The position numbers and the translations under genes are program-made. A stretch of 64,000 nucleotides of DNA, from NCBI RefSeq assembly GCF_004295645.1, contig NZ_CP034752.1:3286001-3350000 (forward strand), written 5' to 3'. Under the pieces are notes generated by a model. It was not told the DNA's origin and searched no databases. It saw only the letters and a program-made list of their open reading frames with translations. The stretch is from Limnobaculum zhutongyuii (lineage in GTDB: Bacteria; Pseudomonadota; Gammaproteobacteria; Enterobacterales; Enterobacteriaceae). Below are positions 1 through 7,568 of this stretch, one piece after another. Numbering within the stretch: position 1 is the stretch's first letter; every line of letters starts with the position of its first letter.

Positions 1-116
1 CCGGTTTCAATGGCATCAATAACGGCGCGTTCGCATTCTGCGGCATCTGTCATCTGAAAGACACCAAAGCCTGACAGAGGCATTTCAACACCGTTATTCA
101 GTTTTACTGTTTGCAT
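1..116 (-). CDS. Aldo/keto reductase family protein, N-terminal part (runs off the left edge)
   Basis: Reading leftward from an ATG at 116, the first 38 or so residues (MQTVKLNNGVEMPLSGFGVF..., then an acidic helix ending in AIETG) match the start of the aldo/keto reductase barrel, as in 2,5-diketo-D-gluconate reductase-like NADPH enzymes. A GAGGG ribosome-binding site lies about 8 nt upstream. The catalytic tetrad lies outside the window, so substrate cannot be judged. The family is clear; the subfamily is inference. Confidence 0.8.
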   Translation of the reverse strand, partial: MQTVKLNNGVEMPLSGFGVFQMTDAAECERAVIDAIET

Positions 117-201
117 AACATCACCCTCAAAGCATTGTGTTTAAGAAGCATAACGCAAAATTATTTATTCGATTAGAGCCCCTAATTCGCTAGGGTTAAT
201 G

Positions 202-235
202 AGCAGGATTCATAAATAAAATGATGAATCCTGCT
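202..235. terminator. Perfect 12-bp stem-loop between the reductase and hydrolase genes
   Basis: AGCAGGATTCAT at 202-213 pairs perfectly with 224-235 across a 10-nt loop. It lies just past the stop codon of the leftward hydrolase gene. A short T run follows only in the + direction, so its use as a terminator for the minus-strand gene is plausible but unproven. Confidence 0.5.
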
Positions 236-248
236 TTTGGTATTGATG

Positions 249-1313
249 CTATTGAAGATTCTTATCTTTCAGAAAATTGCTAACCAGATCGGCAATCTGG
301 ACATTGTTCAGATCGGAGAACGGAAAATGGGTATTACCTTTAATGCCCATCTCAGGTAAATGAATAACCGTAACATCACCACCGTATTTATTCACCACAT
401 CGCGCCATTCACGAGCCATTGCCAGACGAACTCGCCAACTATCCTGCGCAGGCATGGTGGTTGGTTTATCCGGAATGTTATCGCCGTAAAAAATCACAAT
501 TGGAATTTTGGTTAATGCCATAAATTGATTCAAAGGTACCGGCTCACCTTGCAGAGTATCGAATGCGCTGGGCATTGGTGCAGGCAATTCATTTTCCGGG
601 AAGACAAAGCTGCTGCCGGGCTCAAAGGCAATAATCGCCTTCACCTTGCTGTTTTTCATCGCCGTATACCAACCCGGGCCACCGCCCTGAGAATGGGTAA
701 ACAGGATAGCCGGGCCTGATTTATCAATAACCGCCGACATAGCATCGGATATGACGTTGATATCAAAAGGCCCGGTATTTGGAGTCATCTGGCGAAAATA
801 CTGATTCAGTGCGTCTTTATCATGAGAGAACTGAACGCCTGCAAAATAGTCAGGCCAGACACCAACACGAAACTGATTGAACCACATCTGCTCATCCGGT
901 TTTGGTGTGATAGTTCCTTCAACCGTACTGCGGCCTGCACTACCCCGACGAGGTTGATCCACCAGATAAGTTGAGAACCCACGGCGCAGGAAAATGTTCT
1001 GAAATCCTTCACGACCATCCGGCGTTCTTTCCCAGGTACGGGAAAATTGCCCGGCACCGTGCAGCATAACCAATGGATATTTATGAGGATTTGGTGGAAT
1101 TTGATAAAACACGGAAGCGTGATCGCCATGATAAGTCTGACCGGCGGAATCCAGCGGGTTTTTAGCCTCAAACTTTCCGGGGGTGGTAATGACAGTTCCA
1201 CCGGCAGAAAAGCTTCCCTGTTCCTGAATAATCAATGGTTCTGCGTTAACCGACTGGGCTATAAGGCCACTCGTCATTATGCAAAACGCCAGTGTTTTTA
1301 AAAGTGTCTTCAA
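249..1313 (-). CDS. Secreted alpha/beta hydrolase (esterase/lipase-like)
   Basis: 354 residues. A signal peptide (residues 1-24, ending SVNA before EPL) points to export. The alpha/beta-hydrolase signature is complete: oxyanion-hole motif LHGAGQ (about residues 84-89), nucleophile elbow THSQGG with Ser208, a candidate acid Asp278 in YGDNIP, and His329 in NTHFPF. The start is a TTG, chosen because AGGAGA lies about 7 nt upstream and the next ATG would cut into the signal peptide. It is preceded by intergenic DNA and is probably monocistronic, ending near the stem-loop at 202-235. Substrate unknown; esterase, lipase or depolymerase activity is possible. Confidence 0.82.
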   Translation of the reverse strand: MKTLLKTLAFCIMTSGLIAQSVNAEPLIIQEQGSFSAGGTVITTPGKFEAKNPLDSAGQTYHGDHASVFYQIPPNPHKYPLVMLHGAGQFSRTWERTPDGREGFQNIFLRRGFSTYLVDQPRRGSAGRSTVEGTITPKPDEQMWFNQFRVGVWPDYFAGVQFSHDKDALNQYFRQMTPNTGPFDINVISDAMSAVIDKSGPAILFTHSQGGGPGWYTAMKNSKVKAIIAFEPGSSFVFPENELPAPMPSAFDTLQGEPVPLNQFMALTKIPIVIFYGDNIPDKPTTMPAQDSWRVRLAMAREWRDVVNKYGGDVTVIHLPEMGIKGNTHFPFSDLNNVQIADLVSNFLKDKNLQ

Positions 1314-1572
1314 GGCTATCTCCTCTGTGTCGGTTTTACTGTAATACTACCTGAATTATTCAGGTTGATTATTTAGCCACCACGAATAGCCTTATTTATC
1401 TGATTCATTAATCATTGACACGTCGATAGCGTTCAATTAAATATCAATAAGTTAAATAAAATATAGAAAACAAACCCTAGCACCGTCAGGTAAACATATC
1501 CCCACTTTTACATTCCACTTGCAAACTTTTGCGATCTTCCCCGACATTTCCAAATATCCCCTCCCTGCTCCA

Positions 1573-1601
1573 TTGACCCTTTCTCTGTACAAATATACCT
1601 T
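1573..1601 (+). promoter_or_regulatory. Predicted promoter of module copy 1 (sense)
   Basis: TTGACC (1573-1578), a 17-bp spacer and TACCTT (1596-1601). The same TTGACC and AAATATAC context recurs upstream of the other two module copies (36496, 50658). The -10 match is only fair, so the call rests mainly on conservation. Confidence 0.5.
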
Positions 1602-1607
1602 GTGGTG

Positions 1608-1672
1608 ATTACCCGTAAATTTGCGGGTAATTAAAAAAGCGAAACCCCGCAGTGCGCTAACACTAACGGGGT
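1608..1672. promoter_or_regulatory. Tandem hairpins in the leader of module copy 1
   Basis: Hairpin 1: ATTACCCG (1608-1615) pairs perfectly with 1624-1631. Hairpin 2: ACCCCG (1644-1649) pairs with CGGGGT (1667-1672), with an inner AGTG/CACT stem. Hairpin 1 is preserved with different bases in copies 2 and 3, which is evidence for RNA structure. Read on the minus strand, hairpin 2 is followed by TTTCGCTTTTTT (complement of 1633-1643) and so looks like an intrinsic terminator for an antisense transcript. Confidence 0.65.
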
Positions 1673-1733
1673 CTCTGACCACAACGTTACTGGAGGTAAC
1701 ATCATGGCTGTCGTGAAGCATACCCAAACTCGC
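1633..1733 (-). ncRNA. Predicted antisense RNA over the 44-codon ORF, copy 1
   Basis: A minus-strand promoter (-35 CTGAAA at 1763-1768, 17-bp spacer, -10 TATAAA at 1740-1745) would start RNA near 1733. It would end in the T run after hairpin 2, at about 1633. The roughly 100-nt product is fully complementary to the ribosome-binding site and start codon of the ORF at 1704. Promoter spacing and terminator are kept in all three copies. Prediction only. Confidence 0.5.
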
Positions 1734-1838
1734 TCCAATTTTATATATCACCCGGGATCCATTTTCAGATCCGGATCGAAAAAACGATCCCCTGTTTCAG
1801 CAAGTTGCCTGACAATTTGGGGGGATTATCATGCTTAA
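1704..1838 (+). CDS. Conserved 44-residue basic leader peptide, module copy 1
   Basis: Too short for most gene callers, but conserved at exactly 44 codons in three places in the window. It starts MAVVKHTQTRSNFIYH and has a basic RSGSKKRSP stretch at residues 22-30. The ribosome-binding site GGAGG (1692-1696) sits in the loop of a perfect GTTAC/GTAAC inverted repeat (1686-1700). Its TAA (1836-1838) overlaps the first codons of the next ORF (ATG 1831), an arrangement that normally couples translation. I do not recognise the family. It may act as a leader peptide like mok, or as a peptide in its own right. Confidence 0.6.
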   Translation: MAVVKHTQTRSNFIYHPGSIFRSGSKKRSPVSASCLTIWGDYHA

Positions 1839-2013
1839 TCTTATCGACTCAACCCCCGGCGATCCGCTGGAGCTGGCGGAGCAGTGCCTTGCTTTGGCTA
1901 CTGTGGTACTCAAAATCAATGAGGCAGCGGTAAAGGAGTCATTGCAGTTTATTCTGCATGAGAAGATGGAAGCGCTGTTTCAGGCGCTTGATAACGCAGA
2001 GAGTTCAGTCTGA
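1831..2013 (+). CDS. Conserved 60-residue protein, module copy 1
   Basis: Acidic, predicted helical protein (MLNLIDSTPGDPLELAEQ at the N-terminus; KESLQFILHEKMEALFQAL near the C-terminus). It has no signal peptide or membrane segment. Copies at 36753 and 50916 differ at scattered positions but keep the LELAEQCLALA and ESLQFILHEKME cores, so the protein sequence itself is under constraint. The strong GGGGGGA ribosome-binding site lies inside the end of the preceding 44-codon ORF, which it overlaps by 8 nt. Function unknown; in the antisense-regulated scheme it would be the effector. Confidence 0.75.
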   Translation: MLNLIDSTPGDPLELAEQCLALATVVLKINEAAVKESLQFILHEKMEALFQALDNAESSV

Positions 2014-2074
2014 TTATCAGCCAGGTAGCCTATCGGGTAATTCAATATTGTCATCCGAAACGCGTTAATCAAAG

Positions 2075-2110
2075 ACCGACCTTTGCAGGCAATGCTCTGT
2101 AAAGGTCGGT
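2075..2110 (+). terminator. Stem-loop after module copy 1
   Basis: ACCGACCTTT (2075-2084) pairs perfectly with AAAGGTCGGT (2101-2110). It sits about 60 nt past the stop codon of the 60-residue ORF. No strong T tract follows, so terminator function is moderate confidence. Confidence 0.5.
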
Positions 2111-2196
2111 TCAGTGGAATAACCATTGAAATTGAAAACTCTCCGGAAGGAAATAGTCTGAACAGAGCAACAGGCTATTTACCGCGATAATAACAA

Positions 2197-2709
2197 TCAC
2201 TCCAGCTTAAAGATCTTCGTCTGCTGATCCATCAGCGTCAGTAGCGTTGGCATTCGATGCTTGCCGTGCATAGTGCCAACCGCTTCCGCCACGCGCTCTA
2301 ATGGCAAACCCACCGCGGTAACATACAGAGGCTTACTGCTTTTGCCACGAAAAACCTCCGCGACATATTTGGTATTTTCATTGAATGCTTTCTTTGCCAC
2401 ACCAATTACCGGCACCTGCCGATCGATATATTGATACAGATAGTCTCCCAGACCGGATTTTCCGTGATTGTCCAGACAGACATAGCCATCCACAATAATG
2501 GCGGATAATGTCGATAAATCGACCTGTTTAAGCAGCTCAGTGATACAGGGAAGTTCGCGTATATAGAACTCTCCGGACTGATAAGGCGCAACATCATGTT
2601 TATAAGCCACTAAGATTTCCGCAGGAGAATCTGCCTGCCAGTTATCGAACAAAACCCCAACCGTTTTTGCTGAATTATCAATATAATAAACGTCAATAGC
2701 CAAAAGCAT
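2197..2709 (-). CDS. Endonuclease V family protein, short form
   Basis: 170 residues resembling endonuclease V (Nfi), which cleaves DNA near deaminated bases such as inosine. Candidate active-site residues are present in the right order: Asp6 (AIDVYY), Tyr43 and Glu52 in PYQSGEFYIRELP, Asp74 in IIVDGY, His82 and Lys106 in GVAKKAF. The usual enzyme is about 220 residues; this one begins immediately before the first catalytic Asp, lacking the usual N-terminal 35 or so residues. The ribosome-binding site is weak. It is either a compact active member or a divergent paralogue; I have not assigned the nfi symbol for that reason. Confidence 0.75.
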   Translation of the reverse strand: MLLAIDVYYIDNSAKTVGVLFDNWQADSPAEILVAYKHDVAPYQSGEFYIRELPCITELLKQVDLSTLSAIIVDGYVCLDNHGKSGLGDYLYQYIDRQVPVIGVAKKAFNENTKYVAEVFRGKSSKPLYVTAVGLPLERVAEAVGTMHGKHRMPTLLTLMDQQTKIFKLE

Positions 2710-2784
2710 TACTGTCTAATATTCCTTTATTGATGGCGCCAGATAAATTCTTCCGCTGAGTAAGCGCTAACCCTACTCAATACC

Positions 2785-3462
2785 CTATTTCACAATTTTA
2801 ACCAGACTATCATTTTTTAGTCCGTAAGCATTCGCCTCTTCCACATCAACGTGTATCTCTAATGCGGAAGTTTCCGTCGCCCGCACCACTACCCGCTGCA
2901 TAATACCGGCTCGCTCGCCGTCAATTTGCACGCTGACTTCCTGACCATCAGTAAGGCCATACTGTACGGCCATATCACAAGGGATATGAATATGCCGCCA
3001 CGCCACAATCACGCCGCCTGATTTACTCACACTGCCTTCAGGGCCAATAATCTCAATCGGACAGGAGTCAGCAAGGTCGCCGGACATTTTTATTGGCGCA
3101 TCCACCCCCAGCACAAAGCTATCCGCCACCGAAATCTCAATTTGCGTTTCGTTACGCAGCGGGCCAAGAATGCGCACATGGTGAAGCGCTTTTTTCGGCC
3201 CTTTAAGGGTGACCGTCTCTTCGGCGGCAAACTGTCCGGGCTGTTTTACCGCTTTCATACGGGTTAACGATGAACCGGTGCCAAACAGCGTATCCATATC
3301 TTCGCGGGACAAATGGACATGCCGGTTCGAGATACCTACCGGCACCATCAGCACTGCCGGGCTATCACTGTCGGCCGCAGGTACAGCAGGTGTATTCTGG
3401 TTTTTCTGCTCAGCCACTATTGGCTGAGGGATCGGCTGGGTTGGTGAATTTATCTCATTCAT
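2785..3462 (-). CDS. PduL-type phosphate acyltransferase (phosphotransacylase)
   Basis: 225 residues. PduL-family enzymes transfer acyl groups between CoA and phosphate using two zinc ions. Both metal-binding clusters are visible: SNRHVHLS (His48, His50) with Glu109, and WRHIHI (His157, His159) with His204 in the second of two similar beta-barrel domains. The first 38 residues are a Pro/Gln/Ala-rich extension before the conserved core. There are no microcompartment shell, diol dehydratase or ethanolamine genes nearby, so this is probably a stand-alone housekeeping or fermentative phosphotransacylase. Family confident; acyl substrate unknown. Confidence 0.88.
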   Translation of the reverse strand: MNEINSPTQPIPQPIVAEQKNQNTPAVPAADSDSPAVLMVPVGISNRHVHLSREDMDTLFGTGSSLTRMKAVKQPGQFAAEETVTLKGPKKALHHVRILGPLRNETQIEISVADSFVLGVDAPIKMSGDLADSCPIEIIGPEGSVSKSGGVIVAWRHIHIPCDMAVQYGLTDGQEVSVQIDGERAGIMQRVVVRATETSALEIHVDVEEANAYGLKNDSLVKIVK

Positions 3463-3650
3463 ATTTAAAAGCTCGGCTTAATAACATGATGGGGGTCGGG
3501 TAGGTTTATTGAAATACCACTATTTTATTTCCCGGTTTGAGCTAACGATCGCAATTACCGCGCTCCACAGTAAATTTCACTATAAGGGTCGCGTTGATGA
3601 CATGTCCTGTCAGGTGATGGGAGTTTTTGAGCTGTCTCTCATTTCAGCGC

Positions 3651-3681
3651 AAAAAAATGCCCCGGCATATTGCCAGGGCAT
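3651..3681 (-). terminator. Intrinsic terminator of the first autotransporter gene
   Basis: On the minus strand a 10-bp stem (3657-3666 with 3672-3681, one G-U pair) is followed by seven T. It lies 27 nt past the autotransporter stop codon. Confidence 0.9.
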
Positions 3682-3708
3682 CGGTATTCGCTCACAAAAA
3701 CAACCGAG

Positions 3709-6700
3709 TTATCTCTTCGAAGCCTGCCCGAAGTTATATTTAAACCCTAGCGTAAAGGCAGCATCACTGTATCCACTGTCGCCTACCTGAACGCCAACAT
3801 TGCCCCACAGGTTAAAGTTAGGGTTTATCTGGCCTTCCACACCCAGTTTAAGTTCGCCGATGTTATCGGTACCAGCCTGTTTGATGCGTTCATTGCCCAT
3901 TTCGGTACTGAATTTTTTGGTGTTGTGTATCCAGTTAGCCTCGATAAATGGCTCAAATTCACGCCCTTTTCCTTCATCAGACTGATGATGTCCTTTAACA
4001 AAAGTACGAACCCCTAAGCGCGTCTGGATATTACCGTCACCGTCGCTGTGAATCCGGGTGCCGTTTGCTTCTTTGAATGAATCGGCTTTAACCCCCATCC
4101 AGACGATTTGTGCCTGAGGTTGCACAAACCATTCATTGGTTTCGTCTTTGCTGTCTTTATATTCACCGGTTTTAAAGGTATAGCCGGTTTCGATAGAGGC
4201 AGTCACCCCTTTAGACTTATAGGATTCCGTCGCCAGTTGATGCCCTTTCACTTCATTATCAAACCAGCTGTATAAGGCCCAGGTATCAACATAGGCGCCG
4301 GTGTTCTCACCTTTATTCTGCTGCCAGGTGGCGTAACCACCCAGGCTGTAGCCATCCACTGAGCTATCCGCACCGTAGTGAGTAACGGCTGAACGGGTAT
4401 TACTGTGACTGTTAGCGTAAGCGCCCATCACCCCAAGATGCCAGCGATCCTGTCCATCAGTACTCCACTGAGCCACATCACCACCAATATGTAATATATA
4501 GCGATTGGTTTGTGTTCTTAACTGGCCGCTGCTGTCTCTTGAGCGGGTATGACCACCCACATTATGCATCCACATACTGGTGACTTTTTCTTCACCCGTT
4601 AGCGCATCGGTATAGTAGGTTTCCCCTAAACGATCGTGCAGACGGTGAACAAACAACATATTGGAGGCAGCGATATTATGGATATAACCACCGGCTTCCG
4701 GTCTGATGGTTGGTTCAGGTTCAGGGGCCGGCTCTTCAGGCGTCGGCGTTGGGCTTGGCTGATAGTTGGTCAGATACCAGTTTTTCTCATCAGCCCCTTT
4801 TTCGCTATTGCCACGGTTCAGGAAATAATCATAACCACCGGCAGTAATACGGCCGCCCTGCTGGAAGTCGCCATCGGATTGGCCCGTAACCTGAATCAGT
4901 TCAATCCCTTTTTCGGTATAGGCCCCCATACCGCCAACATTGGTTACATAGACTTTGGTTTCCCCTGAGGTATCACCCGTTACCGTCATATGGTCAGTAA
5001 CAGAGTTATCATCACCAACAACCGTATTAAAATGCAGTGCGCCACCGCCCTGATAGTTACCATTCACTACCAGTTGATTACCCACCAGTGACGGGTCGCT
5101 GTTATTGGCTCGGCCCACATAGACATTTCCCTGATTATTGAGGTTAGTATCAATATTCAGCGTAGATAAAGCAGGTGGATTGGTATGATACAGGCTTCCC
5201 ACCATCATGTTAGCGCCCGATGTTACGGTGGTCTCGCCAAGATAACCGGTAGCAGAAAGCAAAGCCCCCTGCTCAACCACGATCTGACCGCCCAGCGAGT
5301 TAGTTGAATCAAGATTACCGCTGGAAACGGTGGTCAAACCGCTATAGCCGCTGCTGTCTCCGCTAAGGGCTAACTGAGCGGTTCCTGATTTGGTGATAGT
5401 ACCTGAACCGGCAAACTGACCGGCAAAGTAACTATCATTGTTTTGATTGATTGTCAGATTTGCAGGCGTGACATCAACCACACCACCGGCACCCGACAGT
5501 GATGACATAATCAGATCATGATTATTCAGATTTAACAGACCACCGTTAACAATATAGGTGGTGTTATCAACGAATGCCCCGGCAGAATTTGCCCGAAGTT
5601 CACCGGCTTCTACGCGAGTTCCCCCCGTGTAATTATTCTCACCGGAGAAAATAACGGTTCCTTCACCGGTCTTAACCAGTCCACCGTCACCTACCAGATT
5701 ACCGTTTAACAGCATGCGTTTATCGGCGGTATCCGCTTCCAGAAACGACTCAGACAGCACATTCATATTAACTGAGGTCGTTAGCTTATCGTCGCAATAC
5801 TCACATGAATTAACCCGCAGCGTTCCACCATTCAGGTTAAAGTTATAATCACCGGCACCGGCGACAATCCCATCTTTAGTTGGCGATAAATTGCTGTCAG
5901 AGATAGAAATGGTACCACCCGCGTTAAGATTAACCGTTGCAGAAGAACCCGCATCACTGGCCAGGAATAACCCGGACGTTTTCTCAGGAAAGCCAAATGC
6001 ATCCGCATAGGCTTTGCCTTCGAAATAAACTTCCGCACCGTCTTCAACGGTTAAAATGGCGGTTCCCACGCCCTTAATGTCGGCAGCAAAATCGATACTT
6101 GAAACACCTCCGCCAGCACTCGAAGCCAGAGCCAGTACGCTTTGAATAGCTAATTTACTCTCTGCACCGGTAACATTAATATTTACCGTGGATAATTTTT
6201 CACCGCTATTGATGACGTCATTGTATTTTGCAAATGAGGCGATCATACGACCGGTAGTCAGTGAGCCACCGTCAGAAATATTAATATTAGCATCGCCGAA
6301 ATAGCCTAAATAGGCATCGCCATTGACAACATAATCTTCAACATAAGGACTCGACTCAAAAACCTTATTGATCAGGGAAAGCTTGCTGTTTGCACCACTG
6401 ATGTTAACGGTACCGGTATTCACTGCGTTTCCGGTTCCCACCCACATCACGCCACCAGAAACACCTCCTGGCGTACCTGAAACCGGGCCCACATTGACAC
6501 TGGCACCCTCAAGAATATTGAGTGTGCCAGTAACCGTTTTATCCCGCACCGTATGTCTGTCATATACCGTGGTATCGCCGATCCTCAACACTGAGGTATC
6601 AATATGCCCAATACCTGAACCAATCAGATTCAAAACACCGACCGTGTCTTCGGTTCGCGGTTGCGTATTGCTGACAAACCCTACATAAAAACGAGTAGTC

Positions 6701-6981
6701 TCACCGGTGTGTGTAGCATTATCTTTGATTGTCAGTGCACCGTTGCCGCCGTTATAGCCAATGGAAAACATATTGTTGTAACTGGCGGAACCTTGCAGAA
6801 TTAACTCACCGCGATTTCCATCGTCGCCGCCAATAACATTACCCTTATTTTCCCAGTCCCACAGACCGCTACTGGCAGTACCAGATTCATTGTAATAAGG
6901 AGGGGCGGCATTAACTGAAAAGCCAATTGAAGGGGTGGCTACTGCACTGATAAGAAGAAAATACTTACTATAAACAGACAT
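3709..6981 (-). CDS. Autotransporter with pertactin/AIDA-type passenger and beta-barrel (first of three)
   Basis: About 1090 residues. A signal peptide ends at SVNA. The passenger is a glycine/asparagine-rich beta-helix and includes an autotransporter-associated strand repeat (TVIFSGENNYTGGTRVE). A Pro/Glu linker (PSPTPTPEEPAPEPEP) leads to the alpha-helical plug region and a C-terminal translocation barrel of about 300 residues. The start is taken at the second ATG (6981), which gives a normal signal peptide; 6993 is possible. Oddity: after the usual terminal aromatic (KYNF) six extra residues, GQASKR, follow, unlike the paralogues at 12639 and 17127 that end in KYSF. Probable surface adhesin; ligand unknown. 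Confidence 0.9.
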   Translation of the reverse strand: MSVYSKYFLLISAVATPSIGFSVNAAPPYYNESGTASSGLWDWENKGNVIGGDDGNRGELILQGSASYNNMFSIGYNGGNGALTIKDNATHTGETTRFYVGFVSNTQPRTEDTVGVLNLIGSGIGHIDTSVLRIGDTTVYDRHTVRDKTVTGTLNILEGASVNVGPVSGTPGGVSGGVMWVGTGNAVNTGTVNISGANSKLSLINKVFESSPYVEDYVVNGDAYLGYFGDANINISDGGSLTTGRMIASFAKYNDVINSGEKLSTVNINVTGAESKLAIQSVLALASSAGGGVSSIDFAADIKGVGTAILTVEDGAEVYFEGKAYADAFGFPEKTSGLFLASDAGSSATVNLNAGGTISISDSNLSPTKDGIVAGAGDYNFNLNGGTLRVNSCEYCDDKLTTSVNMNVLSESFLEADTADKRMLLNGNLVGDGGLVKTGEGTVIFSGENNYTGGTRVEAGELRANSAGAFVDNTTYIVNGGLLNLNNHDLIMSSLSGAGGVVDVTPANLTINQNNDSYFAGQFAGSGTITKSGTAQLALSGDSSGYSGLTTVSSGNLDSTNSLGGQIVVEQGALLSATGYLGETTVTSGANMMVGSLYHTNPPALSTLNIDTNLNNQGNVYVGRANNSDPSLVGNQLVVNGNYQGGGALHFNTVVGDDNSVTDHMTVTGDTSGETKVYVTNVGGMGAYTEKGIELIQVTGQSDGDFQQGGRITAGGYDYFLNRGNSEKGADEKNWYLTNYQPSPTPTPEEPAPEPEPTIRPEAGGYIHNIAASNMLFVHRLHDRLGETYYTDALTGEEKVTSMWMHNVGGHTRSRDSSGQLRTQTNRYILHIGGDVAQWSTDGQDRWHLGVMGAYANSHSNTRSAVTHYGADSSVDGYSLGGYATWQQNKGENTGAYVDTWALYSWFDNEVKGHQLATESYKSKGVTASIETGYTFKTGEYKDSKDETNEWFVQPQAQIVWMGVKADSFKEANGTRIHSDGDGNIQTRLGVRTFVKGHHQSDEGKGREFEPFIEANWIHNTKKFSTEMGNERIKQAGTDNIGELKLGVEGQINPNFNLWGNVGVQVGDSGYSDAAFTLGFKYNFGQASKR

Positions 6982-6993
6982 AGTGACATCCAT

Positions 6994-7568
6994 TTCAAAT
7001 ACGTTATAAGTCCATTTAATTAAAGCGTTGCTAAAAACCCAAAAATGACCATCAACAACAGTTAATCAAACACGCAATTACAAGCAATTACAAGCAATTA
7101 TGTTGTAAATAAAAAACAAAAAATAGTTATATAATCAATGAACATTCTATATAAAAATATAATGTTTTCAATAGCAACTCTTTTAAAATGAAATTTTATT
7201 TGTTTTAATTAATAAAAACAATTAGTTAAATCAATTGTTATTATAAAGTTAATGCGTATTAAAAATTAATAACCTTTACCATACCAGATTAATATCAAGA
7301 TAATATAGTTAACTGGAAAACTATTTTAATACAACTTACTTTTATAACATAAAGAATAACCACAAATAATTAAGGCTTATTCAAAAATGAATATTAATCA
7401 AACAGTATATGCGTGTTAAAATTAACTTAAAATCAGTTAATGATTAGACTGAAAAGGCTTTATATAGGTAAACTCTGCTGTATTAATGAAATAATACCTA
7501 ATTTAAGGTAGGGGAGATTATTCAACCGCCCCCCCTTTTACTTCCATCAGTATTACGCAGATATCCTG
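6994..7568. promoter_or_regulatory. AT-rich upstream region of the first autotransporter with three 10-bp tandem repeats
   Basis: No gene seen. The decamer CAAGCAATTA is repeated at 7081-7090 and 7091-7100, with a degenerate copy (CACGCAATTA) at 7071-7080, about 90-120 nt upstream of the autotransporter start. The rest is very AT-rich and contains no ORF I can support. Confidence 0.5.

Noticed and set aside
1452..1751. Minus-strand frame of 99 codons across module copy 1, with similar frames at 36554-36835 and 50627-50836
   Set aside because: It is antisense to the coupled ORFs, and the copy 2 version is frameshifted by a 1-nt deletion that leaves the sense ORFs unaffected. The conserved feature on this strand is the promoter-to-terminator RNA, not a protein.
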